Positions 44,364-53,040 of a stretch of 64,000 bases of DNA are shown piece after piece. The stretch is from the NCBI GenBank assembly GCA_003478935.1, contig QUFP01000003.1:1-64000 (forward strand), given 5' to 3'. This stretch comes from Firmicutes bacterium AF25-13AC (GTDB lineage: Bacteria; Bacillota; Clostridia; Lachnospirales; Lachnospiraceae). The translations under genes were made by a program, and so were the position numbers. The notes beneath the pieces are model-generated. The model was not told where the DNA came from. It was given only the letters and a program-made list of their open reading frames with translations, and made no database searches. The stretch's first letter is position 1. The number at the start of each line of letters is the position of its first letter.

Positions 44364-46304
44364 ATGAATATGCCAACAGTTGGATGTGTAGGTGAATCGA
44401 TTATTGGAAATGATGAGCGAGGCTTATGGTTTTTAAGCCATAAGGATGACCCATCGCAGATGAACTGGGTTGAAGGTGAAAAGTGCTGGGGAAGTGTAAA
44501 AGTTCCAATGGGATTGAATGTTACAAGAACATTGTCTGTTTTGGAAAATGGAGAATTAGAGGAATGCTACACATTTGAAAATGTATCAGGGGAACCTCTT
44601 TTTATCAAGGAGAAGGATGCATATATCTATGTGCCATTTAATGACAGCTATGAAAAGGCAGAGGTTGGTCTTGAGAAGCGCTGTAATGCACATCTGTTTA
44701 TCGGCGAAAATGCTACTTATGTGATGGCACTTCGCCAGGGAGGAAGAGCGCCACATCTGGGACTTGTATTAACAAAGGGAAGCATCATAGGCTATGGTGT
44801 GGAACGTGATTTTTCAGCTAGAAGCGAAGATCGCGGTGATTTTCTCTTTTATCCAAAACTTGGTGTATTTGAGCCAGGTGAGAAGAAGGAGATTCGTTGG
44901 AAGCTTTTTTGGCATCAGGGCAAGGATGATTTTTACAACAGACTTTTAAATGAGGATGAATTCTTGCTTGTGAAGGCAGAGCAGATGACATGCATTCAGG
45001 GAGAAAACTTTGAATTTTGTGTCCAGACAAAAAATAAAGAAATGGCGCAGAAGCTTTTTGTAAAATTCAATGAAAAAGAAATTAAACATGTTCGCATTGA
45101 TGAGACGAATGATAAATATTCACAACCTGCTTATTCTGTCTGGTATCAGTATCCAGCAGAAAAAGAAGGAGAGTATCGCTTTGATATTTGGTCAGGAGAA
45201 AAGCATACACATGCTCTCTTTTACTGCAGTGCATCAGTAGATATACTTTTGACGCGCAGAAGTCAATTCCTTGCAACAAAGCAGCAGTATAAAAAAGAAG
45301 GCAGTGCATTAGACGGTGCGTATCTGATATATGACAGCGAGGAGGATGCACTTTATTATAGTCACAAAGCTGATCATAATGGAGGACGTGAGCGTTTGGC
45401 AATGGGCATAATAATGGCACAATATCTTAAGCGTCATCCTGAAGATGCGAAGTGTATGGAAAGCTTGAATGCGTACGAAAGATATGTATACCGCGAATTG
45501 TATGATGAGAATACTGGTGTGGTATATAACGATATTAATCGAAATAATGACTGGCATCGTCTCTATAATTATCCGTGGGTGGCAAATTTCCAGATTGCAT
45601 TGTATCGTTTAAAGAAGGACGTGCGTTATCTGTTAAATGCCTATAAGACAATGATGGGATATTATTGCTCAGGTGGTGAACATTTCTATGCCATTGGAAT
45701 TGAAGCGTATGAATTAAAGACACTTCTTGACGAGGCGGGATTTGAAGCACAGTCAGAAGCATTTACACAAGCATTTTTAAATCATGCTGATCAGCTTACG
45801 CAGACTAGCGTCAATTATCCAACTTCAGAGGTAAAATATGAGCAGAGCATTGTTGCACCAGCGGTAAGTTGTCTGCTGCAGGCCTACCAGATAAGCGGGG
45901 AGCAAAAATATCTTGAAGAAGCAAGAAAACAATTAAAACTTTTGGAGCTGTTTAATGGAAAACAGGCCGATTATCACTTGTTTGAGAATGCGATTCGTCA
46001 TTGGGACGGTTATTGGTTTGGAAAATATGAGTGCTATGGCGATACGTTTCCACATTATTGGAGTACACTCAGCGGTGATGTATTTGCAAGTTACGCACAG
46101 ATTACGGGAGACAAATCATATGAGCATAAGGCAAAGGCTTCACTTCGAGGTTGTCTGAATCTGTTCTTTATAGATGGCATGGCATCCTGCGCGATGGTCT
46201 ATCCAGATACAGTAAATGGCAAAAAGGCACATTACTATGATCCATGGGCAAATGATCAAGATTGGGCATTGTATTATGCAGTGAAGTGGGCGCTTGATTT
46301 GTAA
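44364..46304 (+). CDS. Six-hairpin-glycosidase-like protein, unknown family, 646 residues
   Basis: GGAGGAGA precedes ATG 44364. The N-terminal 290 residues look like beta-sandwich (YVPFNDSYEKAEVG, GEKKEIRWKLFWHQGKDDFYNR), and residues about 320-640 look like an (alpha/alpha)6 barrel with repeated aromatic helices (HWDGYWFGKYECYGDTFPHY, WANDQDWALYYAVKW). This pattern occurs in several glycosidase families, and GH154 is one candidate. I cannot name the catalytic residues. Its place after GH28 and GH2 with short spacing strongly suggests a pectin side-chain enzyme. Confidence 0.6.
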   Translation: MNMPTVGCVGESIIGNDERGLWFLSHKDDPSQMNWVEGEKCWGSVKVPMGLNVTRTLSVLENGELEECYTFENVSGEPLFIKEKDAYIYVPFNDSYEKAEVGLEKRCNAHLFIGENATYVMALRQGGRAPHLGLVLTKGSIIGYGVERDFSARSEDRGDFLFYPKLGVFEPGEKKEIRWKLFWHQGKDDFYNRLLNEDEFLLVKAEQMTCIQGENFEFCVQTKNKEMAQKLFVKFNEKEIKHVRIDETNDKYSQPAYSVWYQYPAEKEGEYRFDIWSGEKHTHALFYCSASVDILLTRRSQFLATKQQYKKEGSALDGAYLIYDSEEDALYYSHKADHNGGRERLAMGIIMAQYLKRHPEDAKCMESLNAYERYVYRELYDENTGVVYNDINRNNDWHRLYNYPWVANFQIALYRLKKDVRYLLNAYKTMMGYYCSGGEHFYAIGIEAYELKTLLDEAGFEAQSEAFTQAFLNHADQLTQTSVNYPTSEVKYEQSIVAPAVSCLLQAYQISGEQKYLEEARKQLKLLELFNGKQADYHLFENAIRHWDGYWFGKYECYGDTFPHYWSTLSGDVFASYAQITGDKSYEHKAKASLRGCLNLFFIDGMASCAMVYPDTVNGKKAHYYDPWANDQDWALYYAVKWALDL

Positions 46305-46371
46305 ACATAAGTATGTTATCATTCCAATAATAGCAAAGCGATTTAATTTGCGAAAGATTGGAGTGAAGAAT

Positions 46372-47013
46372 ATGACAACGAGAGAAGAAGCTTTGGCGTT
46401 TGGCCTGTCTTATCCAGATACTTGTCAGGATGCACCGTTTCATGATCAAAATTGGCAGTTGGTACGGATTAAGAGCAGCAAAAAAGTTTTCTTGTGGACT
46501 TATGAGAAAGATGGCTATATAAATTTAAATGTAAAGGCAGACCCCGAGTGGCGTGACTACTGGAGGTCTGCCTTTGCGTCCGTAACAGCAGGATATCATT
46601 TAAATAAGGAGCACTGGAGTACTATTATTTTAGATGGAACAGTGCCAGATGATGCCATTAAAAATATGATTGACGAGAGCTACCGTATGGTGACAGACAG
46701 TCCGACAAAGCGTATCTACGAGGCTGTAAAGAAGATTCCAAAAGGCAAGGTGGCGACATACGGACAGGTTGCTAAGATGGCAGGAAATCCGCGTATGGCA
46801 AGAGCCGTTGGAAATGCACTCCACAAAAATCCAGATCCATCTACCATACCGTGTCATCGTGTTGTCAATTCAAAAGGTGAGTTGGCAGGTGAATTTGTGT
46901 TTGGCGGCCCAGGTGTTCAGGCATCACGTCTGGCAGCGGAAGGCGTGATGAGTGAAGATGGAAAAATTGATTTGAAAAAATATGGAATGACACTAATGAA
47001 AGGCAGGCAATAA
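46372..47013 (+). CDS. Fusion of MmcQ/YjbR domain with Ogt-type alkylguanine methyltransferase
   Basis: Residues 1-105 match the MmcQ/YjbR (DUF419) double-wing DNA-binding-like fold (YPDTCQDAPFHDQNWQL, YINLNVKADPEWRDYW, HLNKEHWSTIIL). Residues about 118-213 are an O6-alkylguanine-DNA methyltransferase with the suicide cysteine C161 in IPCHRVV, and GKVATYGQVAKMAG as its HTH. A single ATG at 46372 covers both. It should repair alkylated guanine by transferring the alkyl group to C161. The gene interrupts the carbohydrate run and is followed 2 bp later by a DUF436 gene. Confidence 0.85.
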   Translation: MTTREEALAFGLSYPDTCQDAPFHDQNWQLVRIKSSKKVFLWTYEKDGYINLNVKADPEWRDYWRSAFASVTAGYHLNKEHWSTIILDGTVPDDAIKNMIDESYRMVTDSPTKRIYEAVKKIPKGKVATYGQVAKMAGNPRMARAVGNALHKNPDPSTIPCHRVVNSKGELAGEFVFGGPGVQASRLAAEGVMSEDGKIDLKKYGMTLMKGRQ

Positions 47014-47015
47014 CT

Positions 47016-47596
47016 ATGAATGGAATATCCGAAGAAAAATACACACATATTGATGAGATTAAGGAGCAGACAAAAGCAGTATTTGATGAACTGGTGGAAC
47101 AGGCAAAATTGGAAGAGGGCGATATCTTAGTAGTTGGCTGCTCTTCAAGTGAGATCGCAAGTCATAGAATTGGCTCATATTCAAGTGCAGAGATTGGAGA
47201 AGCAGTGGCACAGACATTTCTTAACTGCTGCAAGGAAAAGAAGATTTATTTGGCAGCTCAGTGCTGTGAGCATTTAAACCGCGCGATCATCATTGAGAAG
47301 ACGGCAGCAAAAGAATATCGCCTTCCAATGGTAAATGTAGTGCCAAAGCTAAAGGCAGGCGGTTCATTTGCAACAGCTGTTTATGCAGCGTTACAGGCAC
47401 CTGTGCAGTAGAGATGATTCAGGCTCATGCAGGAATTGATATTGGCGATACACTAATTGGCATGCATCTTCGTCCAGTTGCTGTTCCAGTGCGTATTAGC
47501 ACAAAGCAAATTGGAGAGGCACATGTGGTTTGTGCACGCACGAGATTAAAGTTTATTGGCGGCGAGCGTGCAAGCTATCTTGAAAATGAAAAATAA
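47016..47596 (+). pseudogene. DUF436/TIGR01440 family protein, frameshifted
   Basis: The first frame (47016-47411) stops after LQAPVQ, where the family continues; the second frame ([20 protein letters not shown] to SYLENEK) carries the rest. Restoring one G near 47405 (GTGGCAGTA read as GTGCAGTA) gives 193 residues, the family size, with no other defect. Conserved parts include VVGCSSSEIASHRIG, QCCEHLNRA and FIGGERA. Function unknown in this family. It follows the YjbR-Ogt gene at once. Confidence 0.85.
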
Positions 47597-47607
47597 GGAG
47601 AAGTGCG

Positions 47608-49833
47608 ATGACAGAGCAACAGTTAAAAGATCTTCTGGCTGAAATGAGCTTGGAGGAAAAAATAGGTCAGATGGTGCAGCTGACGGCAAATTTTTATGGA
47701 ACGGATATGCTCATTACAGGTCCGATGGGAAGCGCAAAAATCGAGCCAGAGGATATGAAGCTTTGCGGAACAATTCTCGGAACAAGTGGTGCAGCAAAGT
47801 TAAAGGAGATTCAGGACAATGCAATGGCCACGCAGCCACATCACATTCCAATGCTTTTTATGCTTGATGTAATCAATGGATTCCAGACGATTTTCCCAAT
47901 TCCACTGGCTCAAGGCTGCAGCTTTGAACCAGAGATTGCTAGAAAGGGCGCGCAGATAGCGGCAAAGGAGGCAGCGGCATCGGGTATTCATGTGACATTT
48001 GCGCCAATGGCAGATCTGGTGCGAGATGCACGCTGGGGAAGAGTCATGGAGTCACCTGGGGAGGATCCATATCTGAACTATTGTTTTGCAAAGGCGATGA
48101 CAGAGGGCTTTCAGGGTGAAACGCCAGAGAATTTAAAAGAAAAGGGAAACATTTCAGCTTGTTTGAAGCATTTTGCTTGCTACGGCTATCCAGAGGGTGG
48201 TCGTGAGTATGACAATGTGGAACTGTCAGAGCGCACTTTACGTCAAGATTATTTGAGCGGCTATCAGGGTGCTGTGGATGGCGGCTGCCGTATGGCAATG
48301 ACTTCATTTAATACGTTGAATCGTGTGCCGTCAACTGCAAATAAGTGGCTGATGCGAAAGGTATTAAGAGAAGATTTAGGCTTTGATGGTGTTTTGATCT
48401 CTGACTATTCAGCAGTAGAAGAATTGATTCCACATGGTATCGCAGAGGATAAGAGAGAAGCAGCAAGGCTTGCCATTGAGGCAGGCGTGGATATCGATAT
48501 GATGTCGGATGTATATCTTCATTATTTAAAAGAGCTTGTAACATCGGGAGAGGTAGATGAAACACTTGTGGATGAGGCAGTGCTTCGTATTCTTAAACTA
48601 AAAAATGATCTTGGCCTTTTTGAGAATCCATATAAGGATGCAAGTGAGGAGGACGAGAAAAATCTGATCTTATGCGATGCACATCGTGCAGCAGCGCGTG
48701 AGGCAGCAGCAAAAACATTTGTCCTTTTGAAAAATGAAAATAAAACATTGCCGCTTTCTGCACAGGAAGCTACGGGTGTTTTGTTCGCAGGTCCATATGT
48801 GGACACCAGAGCGCTTTGCGGTGCGTGGTCGTTCCCTGCAACTTACGACAATATCAAAACGGTACAGGAATGCATACAGGAGCATATAGGGAATGCTTGT
48901 CATTTTATGAAGGGCTGCAGCATGTTCTATGATAAGGAAGTAATTCGTGATTATGTGGAGGAAGGCATGACGCCAGATGAAGCAGAAGCGTCAATTGAGC
49001 AGACTGTACAGGCTGCAAAATCTGCATCAAAGGTGGTATTATTTTTGGGCGAATCGTTCCGGCAGACTGGAGAGGGTGCAAGCAGAACTTGTATCACATT
49101 GCCAGAGATTCAGATGGAACTTCTAAAAAGGGTTTCAGCAGTTAACAATAATGTAATCGTTGTGTTGTTTGCCGGACGTCCAATCGAGGTCGCTTTGATT
49201 GAATCGCTTGCAAAGGCTGTTTTGTATGTGTGGATGCCAGGAACAGAAGGAGCTGCAGCAATTACTGACGTATTATTTGGAGTAAAAGAACCAACCGGTC
49301 GTCTTGCGATGAGCTTTCCAAACGTCTCCTCGCAGGAGCCGCTGTATTATAATCGGTTTCAAGGGGGCCGACCGCGAAATCCGGGTGATCCTAAGGCATT
49401 TTGCATAGGTTATATTGATACAGAGTACCGTCCGCTGCATTCATTTGGTTATGGATTGTCATACACCACATTTTCTTATTCACCAGTAACTGTCACTAAG
49501 CGGGAAACAAATACGAAAGTAAATGAGACAGAAGCAGCATGGGTGGCATCAGTTATGGTAACTAATACAGGCGACCGTGAGGGAACGGAAATTGTTCAGC
49601 TTTACATACGTGATGTGAGCGGCAGTGTAGTGCGTCCAGTACGTGAATTAAAAGGCTTTGAGAAGATTACGCTAAAGCCAGGCGAGAGACGTGAGGTGTC
49701 GTTTGAGATTATCGAGCCTATGCTTCGCTTTTGGCGGATCGATATGACGTATGGCAGCGAGCCGGGAAAGTTTGAAGTGTACATTGGTGGAGACAGTACA
49801 ACAGAGAATAAAGCAGAGTTTGACGAAGTTTGA
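47608..49833 (+). CDS. GH3 beta-glycosidase (beta-glucosidase/xylosidase type)
   Basis: The 741-residue enzyme has the GH3 N-terminal TIM barrel with nucleophile D266 in VLISDYSAVEEL and the substrate-side KHFACYGYPEGGREY. The alpha/beta sandwich follows (about 360-600), then an Fn3-like C-terminal domain (RPVRELKGFEKITLKPGE). AAGGAGAAG precedes the ATG. No signal peptide is present. It removes terminal beta-linked glucose, xylose or related units from oligosaccharides. It is the last gene of the carbohydrate run. Confidence 0.92.
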   Translation: MTEQQLKDLLAEMSLEEKIGQMVQLTANFYGTDMLITGPMGSAKIEPEDMKLCGTILGTSGAAKLKEIQDNAMATQPHHIPMLFMLDVINGFQTIFPIPLAQGCSFEPEIARKGAQIAAKEAAASGIHVTFAPMADLVRDARWGRVMESPGEDPYLNYCFAKAMTEGFQGETPENLKEKGNISACLKHFACYGYPEGGREYDNVELSERTLRQDYLSGYQGAVDGGCRMAMTSFNTLNRVPSTANKWLMRKVLREDLGFDGVLISDYSAVEELIPHGIAEDKREAARLAIEAGVDIDMMSDVYLHYLKELVTSGEVDETLVDEAVLRILKLKNDLGLFENPYKDASEEDEKNLILCDAHRAAAREAAAKTFVLLKNENKTLPLSAQEATGVLFAGPYVDTRALCGAWSFPATYDNIKTVQECIQEHIGNACHFMKGCSMFYDKEVIRDYVEEGMTPDEAEASIEQTVQAAKSASKVVLFLGESFRQTGEGASRTCITLPEIQMELLKRVSAVNNNVIVVLFAGRPIEVALIESLAKAVLYVWMPGTEGAAAITDVLFGVKEPTGRLAMSFPNVSSQEPLYYNRFQGGRPRNPGDPKAFCIGYIDTEYRPLHSFGYGLSYTTFSYSPVTVTKRETNTKVNETEAAWVASVMVTNTGDREGTEIVQLYIRDVSGSVVRPVRELKGFEKITLKPGERREVSFEIIEPMLRFWRIDMTYGSEPGKFEVYIGGDSTTENKAEFDEV

Positions 49834-50147
49834 ATGATTATGACTGCAAAACAAAAAAAACAATCGAAAATTCTGCAAAAATGCAAAGAATCGAGTGCAA
49901 ACGAGCATGAAAATGATTCAATACGAAATCAATGATTAAATGATGATGAAAAGAAAAGTATCAAAGTGCATAAAAAAAGAAAAAAGGAAATAAGTTTTTT
50001 GAATAAAAAAAGCAAATAATGCAAAAAAATAGGTTAATCGGTTGATTTGACAAAATAAAGACAATGTGCTATAAGTATGTCAATGCAGTGAACCGGTACG
50101 CTGCAGAGGGTAACAAAAAGACAAAGACATCACCAATATTGAAGGGA
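49834..50147. other. Gene-free interval after the GH3 gene
   Basis: The stretch is very A-rich, with no frame preceded by a ribosome site and no clear hairpin. A weak promoter may lie near 50045-50075 (TTGACA at 50047-50052, TATAAG at 50071). Confidence 0.4.
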
Positions 50148-50156
50148 GTGAAAGCA

Positions 50157-50381
50157 GTGTTTACAAGAGAAATTCATTTATCTCGGGAAACAGTCCAGGA
50201 CTTTGTGTCAGAGGCAAGCAAATGTGACTTTGACGTAGACTTAGGTTATAACCGTATTGTTGTAGATGCAAAATCAATTATGGGTGTTTTCAGCCTTGAT
50301 TTGACCAGAAGCTTAACTGTCAGATACCCACTGAAAGATGACCAGTTCGAAGTAGCGTTAAATCGTTTTGCACTGAATTAA
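50157..50381 (+). CDS. HPr-like protein lacking the phosphohistidine loop
   Basis: GTG 50157 is preferred (74 residues) because GAAGGGAG precedes it at good spacing. The fold matches HPr (beta-alpha-beta, VDAKSIMGVFSLDL for the Ser-46 region). The usual GLHARPA loop with the phosphorylated His is replaced by IHLSRETVQDF, so it cannot serve as an ordinary PTS carrier. Its Ser-46-like residue might still be a regulatory kinase target. It is a known type in Lachnospiraceae but of unknown role. Confidence 0.7.
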   Translation: MFTREIHLSRETVQDFVSEASKCDFDVDLGYNRIVVDAKSIMGVFSLDLTRSLTVRYPLKDDQFEVALNRFALN

Positions 50382-50419
50382 AATATAAGACAAAGCCGGC
50401 TTGACCGGTACAATAGACT

Positions 50420-50456
50420 GCCGCATGCGGAAGAAATTCCGTGTGTGGCTTTTTTG
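50420..50456 (+). terminator. Terminator of the HPr-like gene
   Basis: GCCGCATGCGGAA-4-TTCCGTGTGTGGC followed by six T. Confidence 0.85.
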
Positions 50457-50622
50457 TTGCAGTTCACTGAGGCTGTTTTTGTTTGCAACAGTCGAAATAT
50501 GCGAGAAAATTTGCGTGAAAAAACACTATATATGGAGTATGATGTAACCATAAAGTTTCCATAAAGTGGCAGGAAACCAAAATTGACATAATAGGCAAGG
50601 CAGCAGAAAGGGAGGAACTTAG

Positions 50623-50796
50623 ATGGTATATCATGAGCAAAAAGAACAAGACTGGAGAGAGCAGGCAGCCGCACTTCAAAAACGTCTTGATTATTATGAA
50701 CAGGAGAATGCCAGACTGCAGCTTCAAAATGAGGCATTGCATGAGACTGCGTGGCAGCTAATCCAGAGGATTCGGACGCTTGAAAGAAAAAAATAA
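50623..50796 (+). CDS. Small coiled-coil protein, 57 residues
   Basis: GGGAGG stands 7 bp before ATG 50623. The protein (MVYHEQKEQDWREQAAALQK, then RLDYYEQENARLQLQNEALHE and a basic end) is one long amphipathic helix with Leu/Ala heptads and a high Glu/Gln content. It has no known function that I can see. It lies between the HPr-like gene and the Fe-S scaffold pair. Confidence 0.6.
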   Translation: MVYHEQKEQDWREQAAALQKRLDYYEQENARLQLQNEALHETAWQLIQRIRTLERKK

Positions 50797-50830
50797 AAAA
50801 CAATACTGAAAATAATAGTAAAAACTGCAA

Positions 50831-50888
50831 CATTTTGCGAGAAATAAAAAAAAAGGACTAGACGAACAGCGCATTTTGTGAGAAAATA
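50831..50888 (+). repeat. Pair of direct repeats before the Fe-S scaffold gene
   Basis: CATTTTGCGAGAAATA (50831-50846) and CATTTTGTGAGAAAATA (50872-50888) lie 41 bp apart, close to four helical turns. A regulator binding on one DNA face could use both. A TATACT (50902-50907) follows. Confidence 0.4.
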
Positions 50889-50990
50889 GAAGTGTATGAG
50901 GTATACTGCGTTTTGCAGCCTGGTATGCCGAAGACACATATTGAAGATATGGCTGTAATTGTTGATCAGCAGTCGGCAAAGCCATAATCA

Positions 50991-51006
50991 GCACCTTTTT
51001 AGGTGC
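50991..51006 (+). other. Short hairpin in the scaffold-gene leader
   Basis: GCACCT-TTTT-AGGTGC lies about 30 bp before the scaffold start. A 20-codon frame at 50925-50987 precedes it but has no ribosome site. The role is unclear. Confidence 0.35.
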
Positions 51007-51035
51007 AACATACAGAACTGAAAGGAGTTTTTGCA

Positions 51036-51728
51036 ATGGTTATTTCACGTGAAGTTGAAGAGATGTGCGTTGTAAAGCAGGGCGTTCATCATGGTGCTGC
51101 TCCGATTCCGGAGGAAGCAAAGTGGGTGCAGGCAAAGGAAGTGAAAGACATTTCCGGTTTCACACACGGAGTTGGCTGGTGTGCTCCTCAGCAGGGCGCA
51201 TGTAAGCTGTCCCTCAATGTTAAGGAGGGTATCATTCAGGAGGCTCTCGTTGAGACCATCGGATGTTCCGGTATGACCCATTCCGCAGCTATGGCAGCTG
51301 AAGTTCTTCCGGGTCTGACTGTTATGGAAGCACTGAATACAGACCTTGTTTGTGATGCAATCAATACCGCTATGAGAGAGCTGTTCTTACAGATCGTTTA
51401 TGGTCGTTCCCAGAGTGCATTCTCTGAGGATGGACTGGCTGTAGGTGCAGGTCTTGAGGATCTTGGAAAGGGTCTTCGTTCTCAGGTTGGTACAATGTAC
51501 GGTACTCTTCAGAAGGGACCTCGTTACCTTGAGATGGCAGAGGGCTATGTAACCGGTATCGCTCTGGATGCAGAGGATCAGATTATTGGTTATCAGTTCG
51601 TAAGCCTTGGAAAGATGACTGATTTCATTAAGAAGGGCGACGATCCGAATACTGCATGGGAGAAGGCAAAGGGTCAGTACGGCCGTGTTGCTGATGCAGT
51701 TAAGATCATTGACCCAAGAAAAGAATAA
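51036..51728 (+). CDS. Fe-S cluster assembly scaffold-like protein (GGGtGRT partner)
   Basis: ATG 51036 follows AAAGGAG (230 residues). The NifU/IscU-like core has cysteines in GWCAPQQGACKLSL and ETIGCSGMTHSAA, the ligand-type positions of the scaffold fold. The gene is directly followed by the GGGtGRT gene in many gut Firmicutes and Fusobacteria, as here (17 bp gap). Biased codons suggest high expression. Whether it builds clusters is not established; the pair is conserved but little described. Confidence 0.85.
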   Translation: MVISREVEEMCVVKQGVHHGAAPIPEEAKWVQAKEVKDISGFTHGVGWCAPQQGACKLSLNVKEGIIQEALVETIGCSGMTHSAAMAAEVLPGLTVMEALNTDLVCDAINTAMRELFLQIVYGRSQSAFSEDGLAVGAGLEDLGKGLRSQVGTMYGTLQKGPRYLEMAEGYVTGIALDAEDQIIGYQFVSLGKMTDFIKKGDDPNTAWEKAKGQYGRVADAVKIIDPRKE

Positions 51729-51745
51729 TACAGGAGGTAACGAAA

Positions 51746-52756
51746 ATGGCTTTATTTGAGTCCTATGAGAGACGTATTGACCAGATCAATGCGGTTCTGA
51801 ATAGCTATGGTATCGCTTCTATCGAAGAGGCAGAGAAGATTACAAAGGATGCAGGACTGGATGTATATGCTCAGATCAAGGGTATCCAGCCGATCTGTTT
51901 TGAGAATGCTTGCTGGGCTTACACCGTTGGTGCAGCAATCGCAATCAAGAAGGGCTGCCGTAAGGCTGCTGACGCTGCAGCTGCTATCGGTGAGGGTCTT
52001 CAGTCCTTCTGTATCCCGGGATCTGTTGCAGATACCCGTAAGGTAGGTCTTGGACACGGAAACCTTGGCAAGATGCTTCTGGAAGAGGAGACTGAGTGCT
52101 TCTGCTTCCTGGCAGGTCATGAGTCTTTCGCAGCAGCTGAGGGTGCTATCGGTATCGCAGAGAAGGCAAACAAGGTTCGCCAGAAGCCTCTTCGCGTTAT
52201 CTTAAACGGTCTTGGAAAGGATGCTGCACAGATCATTTCCCGTATCAACGGATTTACATATGTAGAGACTGAGTACAATCCATACAACAACGAAGTAAAG
52301 GAAGTATTCCGCAAGTCATACTCTGAGGGACTTCGTGCAAAGGTTAACTGCTACGGTGCAAACAGCGTACCGGAAGGTGTTGCTATCATGTGGAAGGAGA
52401 ATGTAGACGTTTCCATCACTGGTAACTCCACAAACCCGACTCGTTTCCAGCATCCAGTTGCAGGTACCTACAAGAAGGAGCGTATCGAGGCTGGTAAGAA
52501 GTACTTCTCCGTAGCATCAGGTGGTGGTACAGGACGTACTCTGCATCCAGATAACATGGCAGCAGGTCCGGCTTCCTATGGTATGACCGATACTTTAGGC
52601 CGTATGCATTCTGATGCACAGTTTGCAGGTTCCTCTTCAGTTCCGGCTCACGTAGAGATGATGGGTCTGATCGGTGCAGGAAACAACCCGATGGTTGGTA
52701 TGACTGTAGCTGTAGCTGTTTCCATCGAGGAAGCTGCTAAGGCTGGTAAGTTCTAA
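51746..52756 (+). CDS. GGGtGRT protein
   Basis: The 336-residue protein carries the name-giving SGGGTGRTLHP, a glycine-rich loop, near residue 255, plus IPGSVADTRKVGLGHGNLG and GNNPMVGMTVAVAVSIEEA. The family is named after this loop only; its reaction is unknown. AGGAGG precedes the ATG and codon usage is that of abundant proteins. It is paired with the scaffold-like gene, and the terminator follows about 90 bp later. Possibly a cluster-dependent enzyme, but that is inference. Confidence 0.9.
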   Translation: MALFESYERRIDQINAVLNSYGIASIEEAEKITKDAGLDVYAQIKGIQPICFENACWAYTVGAAIAIKKGCRKAADAAAAIGEGLQSFCIPGSVADTRKVGLGHGNLGKMLLEEETECFCFLAGHESFAAAEGAIGIAEKANKVRQKPLRVILNGLGKDAAQIISRINGFTYVETEYNPYNNEVKEVFRKSYSEGLRAKVNCYGANSVPEGVAIMWKENVDVSITGNSTNPTRFQHPVAGTYKKERIEAGKKYFSVASGGGTGRTLHPDNMAAGPASYGMTDTLGRMHSDAQFAGSSSVPAHVEMMGLIGAGNNPMVGMTVAVAVSIEEAAKAGKF

Positions 52757-52848
52757 TTTTTCAAGGAAAATCAAAGAAAATCGGAACCAAAGAAAACAAC
52801 AAAACGTGTCAAATAACGGTCGGTTAGTACACCGTTAGTACACCGAAA

Positions 52849-52884
52849 AGGCGTATATCTGAATAAGGTATACGCCTTATTTTT
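52849..52884 (+). terminator. Terminator of the scaffold/GGGtGRT operon
   Basis: AAGGCGTATA-10-TATACGCCTT followed by ATTTTTG. Just upstream GTTAGTACACCG occurs twice in tandem (about 52824-52845). Confidence 0.85.
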
Positions 52885-53040
52885 GTGCTTGCTTACTCGA
52901 ATGATAGGGGAGAAAAAATCTCCCTAATTTTTAATAGCCTTACAAAAGAGCCATTTTGTCCGTTTACAGAAAAGATCAAAGGCTTTATAATTTTTGTAAA
53001 GGACTAAAGTCCTGTAAGCTGGTTGAAAGGAAGTGGGTAT

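Noticed and set aside
50378..50833. 151-codon minus-strand frame
   Set aside because: Antisense to the small coiled-coil gene and a terminator; hydrophobic composition follows from A-rich DNA.
52824..52845. Tandem GTTAGTACACCG repeat
   Set aside because: Only two copies, no spacers as in CRISPR, and next to a terminator; probably a minor local duplication.
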